Shown here: positions 44,622-54,034 of the stretch, piece by piece
Position numbering within the stretch: position 1 is the first letter of the stretch
How the letters are laid out: the number at the start of each line of letters is the position of its first letter
NCBI GenBank assembly: GCA_019638485.1
Contig: JAHBTP010000006.1
Location: 1 to 54,372 of the forward strand
DNA: 54,372 bases
Direction: 5' to 3'
Source: Ferruginibacter sp.
Lineage (GTDB): Bacteria; Bacteroidota; Bacteroidia; Chitinophagales; Chitinophagaceae
The notes under the pieces: generated by a model
The model's input: the letters and a program-made list of their open reading frames with translations, nothing else
Databases searched by the model: none
What the model was told of the DNA's origin: nothing
Translations under genes and position numbers: made by a program

Positions 44622-45860
44622 ATGGCTAAACAACGGGTATTGCATTGTTCTTTCTGTGGTCGTAGCAGAGATGAAGTGAAGATTCTTATTGCCGGTCAGG
44701 AAGGACATATCTGTGAAAATTGCATTGAACATGCTAGGGATATTGTGATGCAAGAATTGACGGATTTCGGAGAAACAAAAAACTCATCAAGCACTACAAA
44801 ACTTACGGTTAAAAAACCGGTAGAAATAAAAAAATTCCTTGATGAATATGTCATTGGGCAGGATGATGCGAAAAAGATTTTAGCAGTGGCAGTATATAAT
44901 CACTACAAGCGGCTAAATCAAAAGGTAGAAAATGATGTAGAGATTGAGAAGAGTAATATTATTATGGTAGGTGAAACAGGAACCGGAAAAACATTACTGG
45001 CAAAAAGTATTGCCCGTATGCTCAACGTTCCCTTTGCTATTGTAGATGCTACTGTTTTTACCGAGGCCGGATATGTTGGTGAAGATGTAGAAAGTATGTT
45101 AACCCGGTTGCTCCAAACTTGTAATTATGATGTATTGGCGGCAGAACGTGGGATTGTATATATAGATGAGATTGATAAAATTGCCCGTAAAAGTGATAAT
45201 CCTTCCATTACACGGGATGTGAGTGGCGAAGGAGTTCAACAAGGTTTGTTGAAATTGCTTGAAGGGAGTGAAGTGCTGGTGCCCCCGCAAGGCGGCCGTA
45301 AGCACCCTGAGCAAAAATTAATAAAGATTAATACACAACATATTCTCTTCATTTGTGGAGGTGCTTTTGATGGGATTGAGAAAATTATTGCCCGGCGTAT
45401 TAACACCAATGCCATTGGTTTTAATGCAAACAAAGAATTACAGGAATTGCGTCAAAATAATTTATTGCAATACGTAAATGCAGTTGATTTAAAACATTTT
45501 GGTCTTATTCCGGAATTATTGGGAAGGTTACCTGTGGTCACTTATTTAAATCCACTGGATGTGGAAACTCTTCGCAATATTCTTACCGAGCCCAAGAACA
45601 GTTTAATAAAGCAATTTACCAGATTGTTTGAACTGGAAGGCATTGCACTTAAATTTGAACCGGCAGTTTTTGATTTTATGGTGGCAAAAGCGCTTGAATA
45701 TAAATTGGGAGCAAGAGGTTTGCGGAGTATTTGTGAAAGTATTCTAACTGATGCCATGTATGAGCTCCCTTCTCAAAAGGTAAAAACGTTTGAGGTTACA
45801 CTTGAATATGCTGAGCGCAAGTTTAATACCAGTAAATTAAGCGTTCTTAAGGTGGCTTAA
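44622..45860 (+). CDS. clpX: ATP-dependent Clp protease ATP-binding subunit ClpX
   Basis: A 412-residue AAA+ unfoldase that feeds substrates to ClpP. The N-terminal zinc-binding domain uses C9, C12, C31 and C34. The ATPase core shows Walker [12 protein letters not shown] (the usual form is GPTGSGKT), Walker [11 protein letters not shown], and the arginine-rich sensor 2 region [12 protein letters not shown]. Length is normal. It follows the two clpP genes but has its own promoter motif. Confidence 0.98.
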   Translation: MAKQRVLHCSFCGRSRDEVKILIAGQEGHICENCIEHARDIVMQELTDFGETKNSSSTTKLTVKKPVEIKKFLDEYVIGQDDAKKILAVAVYNHYKRLNQKVENDVEIEKSNIIMVGETGTGKTLLAKSIARMLNVPFAIVDATVFTEAGYVGEDVESMLTRLLQTCNYDVLAAERGIVYIDEIDKIARKSDNPSITRDVSGEGVQQGLLKLLEGSEVLVPPQGGRKHPEQKLIKINTQHILFICGGAFDGIEKIIARRINTNAIGFNANKELQELRQNNLLQYVNAVDLKHFGLIPELLGRLPVVTYLNPLDVETLRNILTEPKNSLIKQFTRLFELEGIALKFEPAVFDFMVAKALEYKLGARGLRSICESILTDAMYELPSQKVKTFEVTLEYAERKFNTSKLSVLKVA

Positions 45861-45901
45861 TTCTTATCTTTTAAAATTCTTACTTTTCACTTTTTTCAAC
45901 A

Positions 45902-45927
45902 TTTTCTCAAAAATACATTTGAGAAAA
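45902..45927. terminator. Hairpin after clpX
   Basis: TTTTCTCAAA and TTTGAGAAAA make a perfect 10-bp AT-rich stem with a 6-nt loop, about 40 bp past clpX. The T run behind it is interrupted (GTATTTTGTTTG), so termination is probable but not certain. Confidence 0.55.
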
Positions 45928-46069
45928 GTATTTTGTTTGTACACCTACTCAAAAAGCCTTGTATTTTTGTAAGCATTCGTTAACCTGAAATTTAAAACAG
46001 AAATTTTTTAGGTTATTGAAGAAATGCTGAATAGTTCATTTACTTTCGCTATGCAAAAAATATCCTGCT

Positions 46070-47338
46070 ATGGTTGATGTAATTCTTGGCCTTCAATGGG
46101 GCGATGAAGGAAAAGGAAAAATTGTTGACTTCTTTGCACGTAATTACGATGTAATTGCCCGTTTTCAGGGAGGTCCTAATGCAGGGCATACCTTATATGT
46201 AAATGATAAAAAGGTGGTGCTGCATCAAATCCCAAGTGGGATATTTCATGAAAACAAAACAAACCTAATTGGTAATGGTGTGGTGCTTGATCCGGTTACT
46301 CTTCGGCGTGAGTGCAAGTCGGTAACGGATATGGGTGTTAACCCGCAAAAGAATTTATTTATAAGCCAACGTACACATCTTATTCTTCCTACACACAGGG
46401 CGCTGGATAAGGCAAGCGAAATGGCTAAGGGAACTGAAAAAATTGGAAGTACGCTTAAGGGTATTGGTCCCACATATATGGACAAGACCGGTCGTAATGG
46501 TTTGCGTGTTGGAGATTTATTGGATAAGTCTTTTACAACACAATATATAAAGCTTCGGTTAAAGCATCAGCGTTTGTTAGATAACTTTAACTTTCAGGAA
46601 GATATTACTTCTTGGGAGGAAGAATTTTTTGAAGCATTAGATTTTCTGAGAGATTTGAATATTGTAAATGGAGAATATTTTATTCATGATAAAATTCAAA
46701 CAGGTAAAAAGGTATTAGCAGAAGGAGCACAAGGGAGTATGTTAGATGTTGATTTTGGTACGTTTCCATTTGTAACAAGCAGCAATACCATTTCTGCAGC
46801 AGTATGTACAGGATTAGGTATTGCCCCTCGCATGATTAAAGAAGTGATTGGAATAAGCAAAGCTTATTGTACCAGAGTAGGAAGCGGTCCCTTTCCCACA
46901 GAGTTAAATGATGATATTGGCGAATTAATCAGAAAGGCAGGTAATGAATTTGGAGCAACCACAGGCAGGCCCCGAAGGTGTGGATGGATAGATTTAGTAG
47001 CCCTTAAATTTGCATGTATGATAAATGGGGTTACACAAATTGTTATGACTAAAGCAGATATCTTAGACTCATTAAATGCTTTACAAGTATGTAAAAGCTA
47101 CAAAATTGATGGTAAAGAAACGGTACAGGTGCCATTTCAAATGAATAAAATTAACCTCGAGCCTGTTTATGAAAAATTTGAAGGATGGGCTACTGATGTT
47201 GCAGGCTGCAAAAATTATGAGTCAATGCCTTTAAAAATGAAGGCCTACATTACCTATTTAGAAAACTATCTTGATGTGCCTATTAAATATATTAGTAATG
47301 GGCCGGAAAGAGAACAAATTGTAGCTGTATCAAATTAA
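46070..47338 (+). CDS. purA: Adenylosuccinate synthetase
   Basis: A 422-residue cytosolic enzyme that converts IMP and aspartate to adenylosuccinate with GTP. The GTP loop GLQWGDEGKGKIVD is at the N-terminus; IGSTLKGIGPTYMDK, AEGAQGSMLDVDFGTFPFVTSS and TGRPRRCGWIDL are diagnostic. The motif TACTTTCG (46041-46048) is one mismatch from the -7 consensus and gives a short leader. It is followed 67 bp later by a charged small protein gene. Confidence 0.98.
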   Translation: MVDVILGLQWGDEGKGKIVDFFARNYDVIARFQGGPNAGHTLYVNDKKVVLHQIPSGIFHENKTNLIGNGVVLDPVTLRRECKSVTDMGVNPQKNLFISQRTHLILPTHRALDKASEMAKGTEKIGSTLKGIGPTYMDKTGRNGLRVGDLLDKSFTTQYIKLRLKHQRLLDNFNFQEDITSWEEEFFEALDFLRDLNIVNGEYFIHDKIQTGKKVLAEGAQGSMLDVDFGTFPFVTSSNTISAAVCTGLGIAPRMIKEVIGISKAYCTRVGSGPFPTELNDDIGELIRKAGNEFGATTGRPRRCGWIDLVALKFACMINGVTQIVMTKADILDSLNALQVCKSYKIDGKETVQVPFQMNKINLEPVYEKFEGWATDVAGCKNYESMPLKMKAYITYLENYLDVPIKYISNGPEREQIVAVSN

Positions 47339-47405
47339 AAAAATCAAAGAAAAATATTTGGCAAATTAAAATTTCGGTTGAAATTTACACCGTAATCTTT
47401 AACAC

Positions 47406-47834
47406 ATGACACTGAAATCTGATAAAGAAAACAAAGACACCAAAAAGAAAAGTAGCCCTAAAAAGGGTGCTGTTAGTAAGGCATCTTCTAAGAAGAAAGT
47501 AGATGAAGAGATGGAGGATGATGATGAGGAGGATGATGAAATTGGAAAAAAATCATCCGGCTCAAAATCAAAAAGTAAAGGTAAAAGGAGAGATGATGAT
47601 GACGAAGATGGCGAGGATGATGAAATGGAAGATGATTGGGAGAAGCCTGAAGAAGAGGAGGATTGGGATAAGGATTTTGATGAATTTGATATGCCCAAAT
47701 CAAAATCTAAAACACCTTCAAGCCGAAAATCAAAAGAAGATGACGACTTTAAAATTGATGATGATTTTAAAGAGTTTGGACTTTTTGATGATATGGATGG
47801 TGGAGGCGGATATGATGACGATGATGATTTTTGA
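47406..47834 (+). CDS. Highly charged low-complexity protein of unknown function
   Basis: A 142-residue protein with no folded domain. It runs from a Lys-rich N-terminus (KKSSPKKGAVSKASSKKK) through alternating acidic blocks (EDDDEEDDEIG, DDDDEDGEDDE) and short basic blocks (KSKSKGKRR) to an acidic tail ending DDDDDF. The AGA/GAT-rich DNA makes long open frames in several phases, but this frame has the ATG, fits between purA and pabB, and its TGA overlaps the pabB ATG. It could bind nucleic acid or proteins; nothing specific can be claimed. Confidence 0.75.
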   Translation: MTLKSDKENKDTKKKSSPKKGAVSKASSKKKVDEEMEDDDEEDDEIGKKSSGSKSKSKGKRRDDDDEDGEDDEMEDDWEKPEEEEDWDKDFDEFDMPKSKSKTPSSRKSKEDDDFKIDDDFKEFGLFDDMDGGGGYDDDDDF

Positions 47835-49138
47835 TGTACATGCCGCATAATTTTTTTGCAGTACATAATAGAGAAGAATTTAAACATAAGGTGTTGGCCT
47901 GGATTTCCCAGTTCAACATCTTTTGCTTTTTAGAAAATAGTGGTTATTATCACCAGGATGGATTTAGGTGTTTGGTGGCAATTCAACGAGGCCCTAATGG
48001 CCCACAAATTGTTCTACATCCTTTTCAAGACCCATTTGATTGCTTATATCATTTCCATAATGAACATAAACAATGGATATTTGGTCATTTATCGTATGAG
48101 TTAAATAGTGGGTTATTGGAAACCAGACCGTTGCGTGTTCAATTTCCTCAAGGTTTCTTTTTTGTACCGGATATATTGCTTGAGCTGCATAATGATGGTG
48201 TATCTGTTTTATTGAGTGATTGCCCCGGAAAGCAATTAATGGAAGAAATTGAACAATGTAGCCCGATTGAAGATGAAAAGAATAATGTAATCATTAAGGC
48301 TACACATCATCGGGCATCGTACTTGCAGGCGCTGGAAAATGTTAAAGCACATATTCGCAGAGGTGATTGCTATGAATTAAATTACTGCCAGGAGTTTTTT
48401 GGAGATGCCCGGATTAACCCTGCGACAGTATATAATAGTCTTAATTCGATTTCCCCCAATCCTTTCTCTGCCTTTTATCGGGTTAATAATCAGTATTGCT
48501 TATGTGCCAGTCCGGAGCGGTTTGTTTCTAAATCAGGAGAGGTTGTTGTATCTCAACCCATTAAAGGAACTGCACCTCGATATGTTGATTCTTATGAGGA
48601 TGAGCGAAGTAGAGCAGGACTTGCAGAAAGCAAGAAAGATAAAAGTGAAAATGTTATGGTAGTAGATTTGGTTCGAAATGATTTAAGTCGTGTATGCATC
48701 CCCGGTAGTGTTACGGTTCCATCTTTATTTTCAGTTTATAGTTTTAAAGGAGTTCATCAAATGATTAGTACAGTTATGGGTAGATTGGAAAAGCACAATA
48801 CTTTTGCTGATGTTCTTGATGTATGCTTTCCGATGGGCTCAATGACCGGTGCGCCTAAAAAACGAGTGATGGAATTAATACATCGTTATGAACTATCCGG
48901 CAGGGGAATTTATTCCGGAAGTATTGGTTATATCACCCCAGATCAGGATATGGATTTTAATGTGGTTATACGCTCCTTGTTGTATGATAAATCAAAAGAA
49001 GTTTTTTCTTTTCATGCAGGTGGAGGAATTACCCACTATAGCGACCCGGAAAAGGAATTTGAGGAAAGTTTACTAAAAACGAAGGCCATCAGAAAGGTTT
49101 TAACCGGGAGTTTTGATACAGATGATGTTGTGGAATAA
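47834..49138 (+). CDS. pabB: Aminodeoxychorismate/anthranilate synthase component I (PabB-like)
   Basis: A 434-residue chorismate-binding enzyme, probably making 4-amino-4-deoxychorismate for folate. The C-terminal chorismate domain shows RRGDCYELNYCQEF, CASPERFVSKSG, the PIKGTAPRY motif (PabB and isochorismate-type enzymes), DLVRNDLSRVC, and FHAGGGITHYSDPEKEFEE. The frame is open one codon upstream (TTG 47831), but the ATG at 47834 overlaps the preceding TGA (TGATG), which suggests translational coupling. TrpE cannot be fully excluded, but PIKGT favours PabB. Confidence 0.9.
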   Translation: MYMPHNFFAVHNREEFKHKVLAWISQFNIFCFLENSGYYHQDGFRCLVAIQRGPNGPQIVLHPFQDPFDCLYHFHNEHKQWIFGHLSYELNSGLLETRPLRVQFPQGFFFVPDILLELHNDGVSVLLSDCPGKQLMEEIEQCSPIEDEKNNVIIKATHHRASYLQALENVKAHIRRGDCYELNYCQEFFGDARINPATVYNSLNSISPNPFSAFYRVNNQYCLCASPERFVSKSGEVVVSQPIKGTAPRYVDSYEDERSRAGLAESKKDKSENVMVVDLVRNDLSRVCIPGSVTVPSLFSVYSFKGVHQMISTVMGRLEKHNTFADVLDVCFPMGSMTGAPKKRVMELIHRYELSGRGIYSGSIGYITPDQDMDFNVVIRSLLYDKSKEVFSFHAGGGITHYSDPEKEFEESLLKTKAIRKVLTGSFDTDDVVE

Positions 49139-49141
49139 GAA

Positions 49142-50293
49142 TTAAGTTCCTTTTTTCCGATAAGATTTCTTTGGATAAACAGTTTTTGTGTTGGGTACTT
49201 CCGGTTGCCCTAATAATTGTTGAATGGATTCGTTTAGAATAGTGTATTTATTTGCTAAAAAGGAATTCATTTTATCATCCGGTAGCACTAAATCATACTG
49301 TCCGTTTCTACCAAGTCTAAGATCAAACATTGGATTATAGCGGTTAAATTCTTCCAATGTCATATCTATATTCTGAGCAATTATTTTAGCATTGTATTTT
49401 CCTGAAATCGTTTGCTTAGAACTATTTTGTAATTCCACTTCGGTTAGCTTTGGATTGTTTTCAATTGGATAATCGTCTGTAGAGCCTGATATCCCTGAAT
49501 AAGCGTTTGTTTCGTTACCTTCCATAATATAATGGGTGGCAATAAATTTTTTTACATGGTTGCGACTTTCCTGAGGTAGATAGTATTGCAATTCCCAAAA
49601 ATTTCTACTCCCGCTTTTTTTCATTGCATCATACACTCGTCCGGGGCCACCATTATATGCTGCAATAACCAAAAGCCAATCGTGCATTTGCTTATATAGA
49701 AATAGAAGATATCGTGCTGCAGCGTGTGTACTCTTAATATAATCACGGCGTTCATCGCTATATGAATTTATGGTAAGCCCATAAAGACGTGCAGTTTCAG
49801 GCATGAACTGCCACGGCCCAACTGCTCCTACCCAACTTGTTGCTTCAGTTTGGAGGTTGCTTTCAATAACCGCAAGATATTTCAGTTCGCGAGGTAAACC
49901 ATATTGAGCAAAAACCTGATCAATCAGATTAAAGTATGGAATTGCTCTTGTGCGCATCTTGGTTAAATAGCCAGTGTGCTTTTTTAAATAATCTTGTATA
50001 TATAATTCTGCATGCGGGTTAATTTGGCCTACGTAGGGTTGTGAAGAATTATAATTGAATTGTGTAAATAAATTACGAAAACCATAACGAGTAAGCTGGC
50101 TGATATATTGAACCTTTTCTTTGGCAGGGGTAACGACAGGGATCTCCAAATTATCAATTTCAGATTCAATAGGAGGTGTTGTAACAGTATCCTTTGAAAC
50201 AATATTTTCAAACTCCCTTTGTGCATTTGCATAAATAGGAAGAAAATAAATGACAAAAGAAATCAAGGAAAATATTATCCTATTCTTTAGCAT
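49142..50293 (-). CDS. Lytic transglycosylase (MltD-like, SLT domain)
   Basis: A 383-residue exported murein hydrolase. Signal peptide (1-25, ending YANAQ), a linker, then an SLT domain (about 115-280) with catalytic E144 in LAVIESNLQTEATS, the GPWQFMPETARLYGL block and AAYNGGPGRV. Residues about 300-350 (AKIIAQNIDMTLEEFNRYNP) look like a worn LysM-type module. The C-terminus is basic. It converges with pabB, ending 3 bp from it. A -7 motif TACTTTTG (minus strand, 50325-50332) precedes it. Confidence 0.92.
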   Translation of the reverse strand: MLKNRIIFSLISFVIYFLPIYANAQREFENIVSKDTVTTPPIESEIDNLEIPVVTPAKEKVQYISQLTRYGFRNLFTQFNYNSSQPYVGQINPHAELYIQDYLKKHTGYLTKMRTRAIPYFNLIDQVFAQYGLPRELKYLAVIESNLQTEATSWVGAVGPWQFMPETARLYGLTINSYSDERRDYIKSTHAAARYLLFLYKQMHDWLLVIAAYNGGPGRVYDAMKKSGSRNFWELQYYLPQESRNHVKKFIATHYIMEGNETNAYSGISGSTDDYPIENNPKLTEVELQNSSKQTISGKYNAKIIAQNIDMTLEEFNRYNPMFDLRLGRNGQYDLVLPDDKMNSFLANKYTILNESIQQLLGQPEVPNTKTVYPKKSYRKKGT

Positions 50294-50324
50294 AGTAATT
50301 GCTTATATCAATATTTTACTTATA

Positions 50325-50332
50325 CAAAAGTA
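50325..50332 (-). promoter_or_regulatory. -7 promoter motif of the transglycosylase gene
   Basis: TACTTTTG on the minus strand, an exact TAnnTTTG match, 31 bp before the ATG. Confidence 0.55.
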
Positions 50333-50412
50333 AAATAAATAAACACGATAATTCTGCTATAGAGGGGTTGATTATTCTTGATACAGCATAGGTGAAATTT
50401 CAAAAATTAAAA

Positions 50413-50433
50413 ACCGACTCTTTTGAAGCCGGT
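50413..50433 (-). terminator. Probable terminator of tatA
   Basis: ACCGACT... and ...AGCCGGT form an imperfect stem; read on the minus strand a T-rich run follows. It lies about 37 bp past the tatA stop. Confidence 0.5.
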
Positions 50434-50469
50434 AAATTTTGTAGAATGATAGTAAGGTGAGAGGTATAT

Positions 50470-50691
50470 TTATTTTTTTGCTGTATCCTTTTCTTTCATA
50501 CCCTCCTCCAACTCATTTTTTACATTATTTTTTGCGTCATTAAATTCACGAATACCCTTTCCCACACCTCTCATTAACTCGGGGATTTTACGTCCTCCAA
50601 ATAGTACTAAAACACCCAGCAAAATTAGTAGCCATTCACTACCTCCGGGCATCCCCAATAACAAATTAAATTTTCCAAGTATTATGTACAT
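50470..50691 (-). CDS. tatA: Sec-independent translocase subunit TatA/TatE
   Basis: A 73-residue protein: one transmembrane helix (GSEWLLILLGVLVLFGG) followed by the amphipathic helix RKIPELMRGVGKGIREFNDA and a charged tail, the TatA layout. The frame is open back to an ATG at 50739, but a -7-like TACCTTTA lies inside that extension, and ATG at 50691 gives the normal length, so I prefer it. It should form the channel for folded twin-arginine substrates; no tatC is in the window. Confidence 0.93.
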   Translation of the reverse strand: MYIILGKFNLLLGMPGGSEWLLILLGVLVLFGGRKIPELMRGVGKGIREFNDAKNNVKNELEEGMKEKDTAKK

Positions 50692-50766
50692 ATTCTGTGT
50701 TGAATTAGAACCTAAAGGTACAAAATATTCAGATGCCAATTATGCGTTTGAGAGATTTTACTAAAA

Positions 50767-50895
50767 TTAACGTATGTATCTTCCGCATTTAGCTTTACCA
50801 TTTGCAGCCTGATAGGGTGTAATACCTCTTGAACAAGAAGATAGAAAAAAAAGAATAGTAGCAACAACACAAACAATACCAATAATCCTTTTCAT
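50767..50895 (-). CDS. Very small lipoprotein, 42 residues
   Basis: A short frame with ATG at 50895: a signal segment MKRIIGIVCVVATILFF with lipobox LSSC (Cys 21), then SRGITPYQAANGKAKCGRYIR and a stop. The mature part is only 22 residues with a second Cys and a basic end. Similar tiny lipoproteins with a TPYxAAxGxAKCGRxIR-like tail seem familiar from Bacteroidota, but I cannot verify that here. It lies between tatA and rplS on the same strand. Function unknown. Confidence 0.7.
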   Translation of the reverse strand: MKRIIGIVCVVATILFFLSSCSRGITPYQAANGKAKCGRYIR

Positions 50896-51152
50896 AAGGG
50901 TGTTTTAAGGTTATAGAAAAAATTGACGGGGGCCTCTTTTAAAACGGAAAAGGATTAATATATTCCAAAATACAAAGTCCTAAGTAGTTTTGCAAGTGAT
51001 AACAGTAAAAGTTCTTGCGGAAAATGCTTCCATAATTGAAAAACAAGTAGTTATACTTAGTATAAAAATTGGGCTAAACTTAATATATGAAGAAATCATT
51101 TACTTTTATTTTTAAATAACTTCCAACTTGATATGGTGAGTAAGGATAAAAA

Positions 51153-51177
51153 AAATGGAGGCAAGAGGCCTCCATTT
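51153..51177 (-). terminator. Intrinsic terminator of rplS
   Basis: AAATGGAGGC and GCCTCCATTT form a perfect 10-bp stem with loop AAGAG; on the minus strand it ends in a T run. It lies about 24 bp past the rplS stop. Confidence 0.9.
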
Positions 51178-51200
51178 AAATGATTTTCTAATGAAAAAAA

Positions 51201-51563
51201 TTATTTTTCGATAACAGCCATTCGTTTTTCCTTGATACGTGCACTCTTTCCACTTCTTTCACGAAGAAAATAGAGTTTTGAACGACGAACCCGGCCTACT
51301 TTATTCAGTACAATACTTTCAATGTTTGGAGAATTAGTTGGAAACAGACGTTCAACACCTACACCATCACTGATTTTACGAACAGTAAATGACGCAGTGG
51401 CGCCATTTCCTTGGCGTTTGATTACATCACCTTTAAAACTTTGAATACGCTCTTTATTTCCTTCCACAATTCTATAGTTAACGGTAATATTATCTCCGGC
51501 TTTAAATTGAGGATGATTTCCTTTTTTTGTAAGTTGTTCGTGTACAAAATCTATTGCATTCAT
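51201..51563 (-). CDS. rplS: 50S ribosomal protein L19
   Basis: A 120-residue protein of the 50S subunit at the 30S interface. Conserved text includes FKAGDNITVNYRIVEG, RIQSFKGDVIKRQG, FTVRKISDGVGVERLFP and GRVRRSKLYFLRERSGKSARIKE. The usual partners rpsP, rimM and trmD are absent; it is monocistronic with its own promoter and terminator. The short leader holds a small CCCG/CGGG hairpin. Confidence 0.98.
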   Translation of the reverse strand: MNAIDFVHEQLTKKGNHPQFKAGDNITVNYRIVEGNKERIQSFKGDVIKRQGNGATASFTVRKISDGVGVERLFPTNSPNIESIVLNKVGRVRRSKLYFLRERSGKSARIKEKRMAVIEK

Positions 51564-51598
51564 AACACTCAGTTTTAACCCCGCTTTTTACGGGAGGG

Positions 51599-51628
51599 CA
51601 AAGGTAGGGAAAAACTTTATTCTTTCAA
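51599..51628 (-). promoter_or_regulatory. Promoter of rplS
   Basis: On the minus strand TTG (51626-51628), a 19-bp spacer and TACCTTTG (51599-51606) match the Bacteroidota -33/-7 pattern. The leader after it can fold CCCG(T)AAAAAG(C)GGG, which could be an autoregulatory site; that is speculation. Confidence 0.75.
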
Positions 51629-52171
51629 CTAAAATGAGTGGATATTTTATCCTTATTTTGTATTATTTCCACGCTATTTTTGGCATTTGCATTTCCATTC
51701 CCGGCACGGACTTGGCCCTTCAGAATAGGCTATATTACTATATAAGTAGTGCATATTCAGTTAGTTACTAACTGTTTTATGACTACCCTGCAATCATTGA
51801 AACGAGGACTAAAAATTGAGCATTAACACAAGGGTCAATTATATTGACATACCAGAAACTATACAGACGGTAAAACTCAACAACGACAGTGATTTGTAAT
51901 CTGGTAGGCAAAAAATGCAAGAGCCTAACAACGATTTGACAAAAGCGGTGGTTGTTCCCTGCATCGTATTACAGTTTTGTGGGGAAACAAACAGGATGGT
52001 TCGTATCAACAATTGTGATGGAAATCGCCACCATTGCCGAGCTCAAAACAGGCTAAAGTAGAAAGATAAGCCGTCTTTATTGGAAGCAGCAAAACTATAT
52101 ATCCATAATTTTTAAATGGTGATAAAAACGGTAATTATTGTTAGGAAAATAAGAAAGGAGGGGTTGATAAA
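51629..52171. other. Gene-free region between rplS and the cytochrome gene
   Basis: About 540 bp. Frames of 45 codons (51634-51771) and 49 codons (51915-52064) begin with ATG but have no recognisable content or ribosome-binding context. The higher GC of 51900-52080 compared with its flanks may mark an old remnant. No RNA gene is seen. Confidence 0.5.
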
Positions 52172-53161
52172 TTAGTTTTTTATTGAAGGAGGAGTGAAAA
52201 TATTTACCTGATTATTAACCGGCTTTAGATTGTTGAGATAGGAATATATTGCTTTTAAATCCGAAGTATCCATTCCACCATACATTGACCAAGGCATTAT
52301 AGTTTGAAAATCTCCGGGTTTTATACTTTTTATATTTCCACTTTCTGCACTTCTTTCTTTAAAGAGGGTGATGAAATCTTTTTCGGTCCAGTTGCCTAAA
52401 CCTGTTTCTTTATCAGGAGTGATATTTGGGCTAGTTACTATGCTTCCATCAGGAAGATGAAAATTCCATCCTCCTGCATAAAGAGCTCCAGCTTGTTTTC
52501 CGTTTTCTTGTTTTGTGTGGCATAATTCACATCCTGAAATGGTAGTTAAATATTTTCCATAATCAATTTTTGATGAAATGGAAGAAAGGTGTGTTGGCTG
52601 CGCCTTCTCAGGTATAGTATTGACGATAAAATTCATAGGAAAATTAATTTTCCTATTGGGAATATTATTTTCTATTGGATTTAAGGAGCGTATATAAGCG
52701 ATTATGGAAATAACATCAGTTGAATCTAATTTACTATACTCATGGTAAGGCATTACGGGGAAAAGTGCATCATTATCCTTTGTTACCCCGGTAGTGATAG
52801 CCCTGAATAGCTCCCCGTCAGTCCAATTTTTTAATGCAGTTGGAGTAATATTTGGTGAAAAAAATGTACCCGGAAATCCAGTTTGTTCATCAAATCGTTC
52901 ACCGCCGCCACCTTCCGAACCGGCAACAATGGGTCCTGAAAACTTTGACCAATCACGATGCGAGTGACAGTCAATACATACGGTAACATGATTTGCTAAA
53001 TAAGCGCCTCGTGCTATCATCGCAGAATCAGGGTTGATAGAAATAATAGGTGCAGCGCCTACATTTGGCAAGGCCTTTTTTACGTAAAGGAGAAAAGAGG
53101 TAGCAATGATTATGAGGAGTAAAACAATGATACCTGTAATTTTAAAAAATTTACGAAGCAT
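52172..53161 (-). CDS. Membrane-anchored dihaem cytochrome c
   Basis: A 329-residue protein with an N-terminal anchor (about residues 7-27, KITGIIVLLLIIIATSFLLY) and two haem c sites: C62-ID-C65-H66 and C211-EL-C214-H215. Met residues in PVMPYHEY and TIMPWSMYGG are likely sixth ligands. The two halves repeat (FSPNITPTALKNWTDGEL and TSPNITPDKETGLGNWTEKDF). This fits periplasmic electron-transfer dihaem proteins. A TTG opens the frame at 53188, but ATG at 53161 gives the standard start. Confidence 0.92.
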   Translation of the reverse strand: MLRKFFKITGIIVLLLIIIATSFLLYVKKALPNVGAAPIISINPDSAMIARGAYLANHVTVCIDCHSHRDWSKFSGPIVAGSEGGGGERFDEQTGFPGTFFSPNITPTALKNWTDGELFRAITTGVTKDNDALFPVMPYHEYSKLDSTDVISIIAYIRSLNPIENNIPNRKINFPMNFIVNTIPEKAQPTHLSSISSKIDYGKYLTTISGCELCHTKQENGKQAGALYAGGWNFHLPDGSIVTSPNITPDKETGLGNWTEKDFITLFKERSAESGNIKSIKPGDFQTIMPWSMYGGMDTSDLKAIYSYLNNLKPVNNQVNIFTPPSIKN

Positions 53162-53305
53162 AAAATTGATTATAGAGCTTTTAGACAATGCTCACAGTTA
53201 TTAAAGATGCTGAGAAATTATAATTGACAAAGGTAATTTATGCATTGTAATGAGCATATAATGGGATGTCCAAAGGAGTTTATTTTATTGCGGGGTGTTT
53301 TATTA

Positions 53306-54034
53306 TTAAACAAAATAATCAGGAAGTTTCATTGGTACTTCAATCAAAAGAAAATCAGCATCTTCCAAAGCTTCAATAGCTAAATCATCCGTTTCGCTCA
53401 CACCTAAACCATCTCTTTTGTTTAGGATAAGATCGTTTATTTTAACATTCCCTTCTATCACAAAAACATACACTCCGTTTCCTTCCATTTTTATTTGATA
53501 ATTGTTAAGCGTGCCTTTTTTAAAGTGTGCAAGATGAAGCCATGCGTCTTGGTTTATTTGAAGTCCTTCGTCATTGGCATTGGGTGAAATGATTTTTTGA
53601 AAATCGTTTTGCTTGGTATTATTTTCAATAGTGAGCTGATCGTACCGGGGTTTTAAATTTAATTCTTTTGGGAAAATCCAAATTTGTAAAAACTTTACAT
53701 CTTCTTTGTTACTTCCATTTTTTTCGGAATGAGTTACGCCTGTTCCTGCGGTCATTATTTGCACTTCTCCTTTTTTAATAATGCCGGAATTTCCCATATT
53801 ATCTCCATGTTGGAGTTGCCCTGCTAATGGGATGCTAATAATTTCCATATTTTCATGTGGGTGGGTGCCAAAACCGGCTCCGGGGCTTACAGTATCATCA
53901 TTAAGCACCTTCAATGCGCCAAAATGAATCCGATCGGGGTTATGATAGTTGGCAAAACTAAAGGTGTGATAGGTGTTAAGCCATCCATGGTTCGCATGCC
54001 CGCGTGTGGTTGCTCTGTGAAGAATTGTTTTCAT
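53306..54034 (-). CDS. Pirin family protein (YhhW-like, possible quercetin dioxygenase)
   Basis: A 242-residue bicupin. The N-terminal cupin has the metal ligands H58, H60, H102 and E104 (FGTHPHENMEI and TGVTHSEKNG), and the pirin start HRATTRGHANHGWLNTYHTFSF is intact. YhhW-type pirins can act as quercetin 2,3-dioxygenases, but the natural substrate is generally unclear. It stands alone between the cytochrome gene and the right-end repeat. Confidence 0.94.
   Translation of the reverse strand: MKTILHRATTRGHANHGWLNTYHTFSFANYHNPDRIHFGALKVLNDDTVSPGAGFGTHPHENMEIISIPLAGQLQHGDNMGNSGIIKKGEVQIMTAGTGVTHSEKNGSNKEDVKFLQIWIFPKELNLKPRYDQLTIENNTKQNDFQKIISPNANDEGLQINQDAWLHLAHFKKGTLNNYQIKMEGNGVYVFVIEGNVKINDLILNKRDGLGVSETDDLAIEALEDADFLLIEVPMKLPDYFV

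Noticed and set aside
47399..47887. 162-codon minus-strand Ser-rich frame
   Set aside because: It is the reverse reading of the acidic low-complexity gene; GAT and GAA repeats read as Ser and Phe codons on the other strand.
51634..51771. 45-codon frame starting with ATG
   Set aside because: Hydrophobic but no clear signal or conservation clue; likely chance.
51915..52064. 49-codon frame starting with ATG
   Set aside because: No recognisable content; might be part of an old remnant but cannot be supported.
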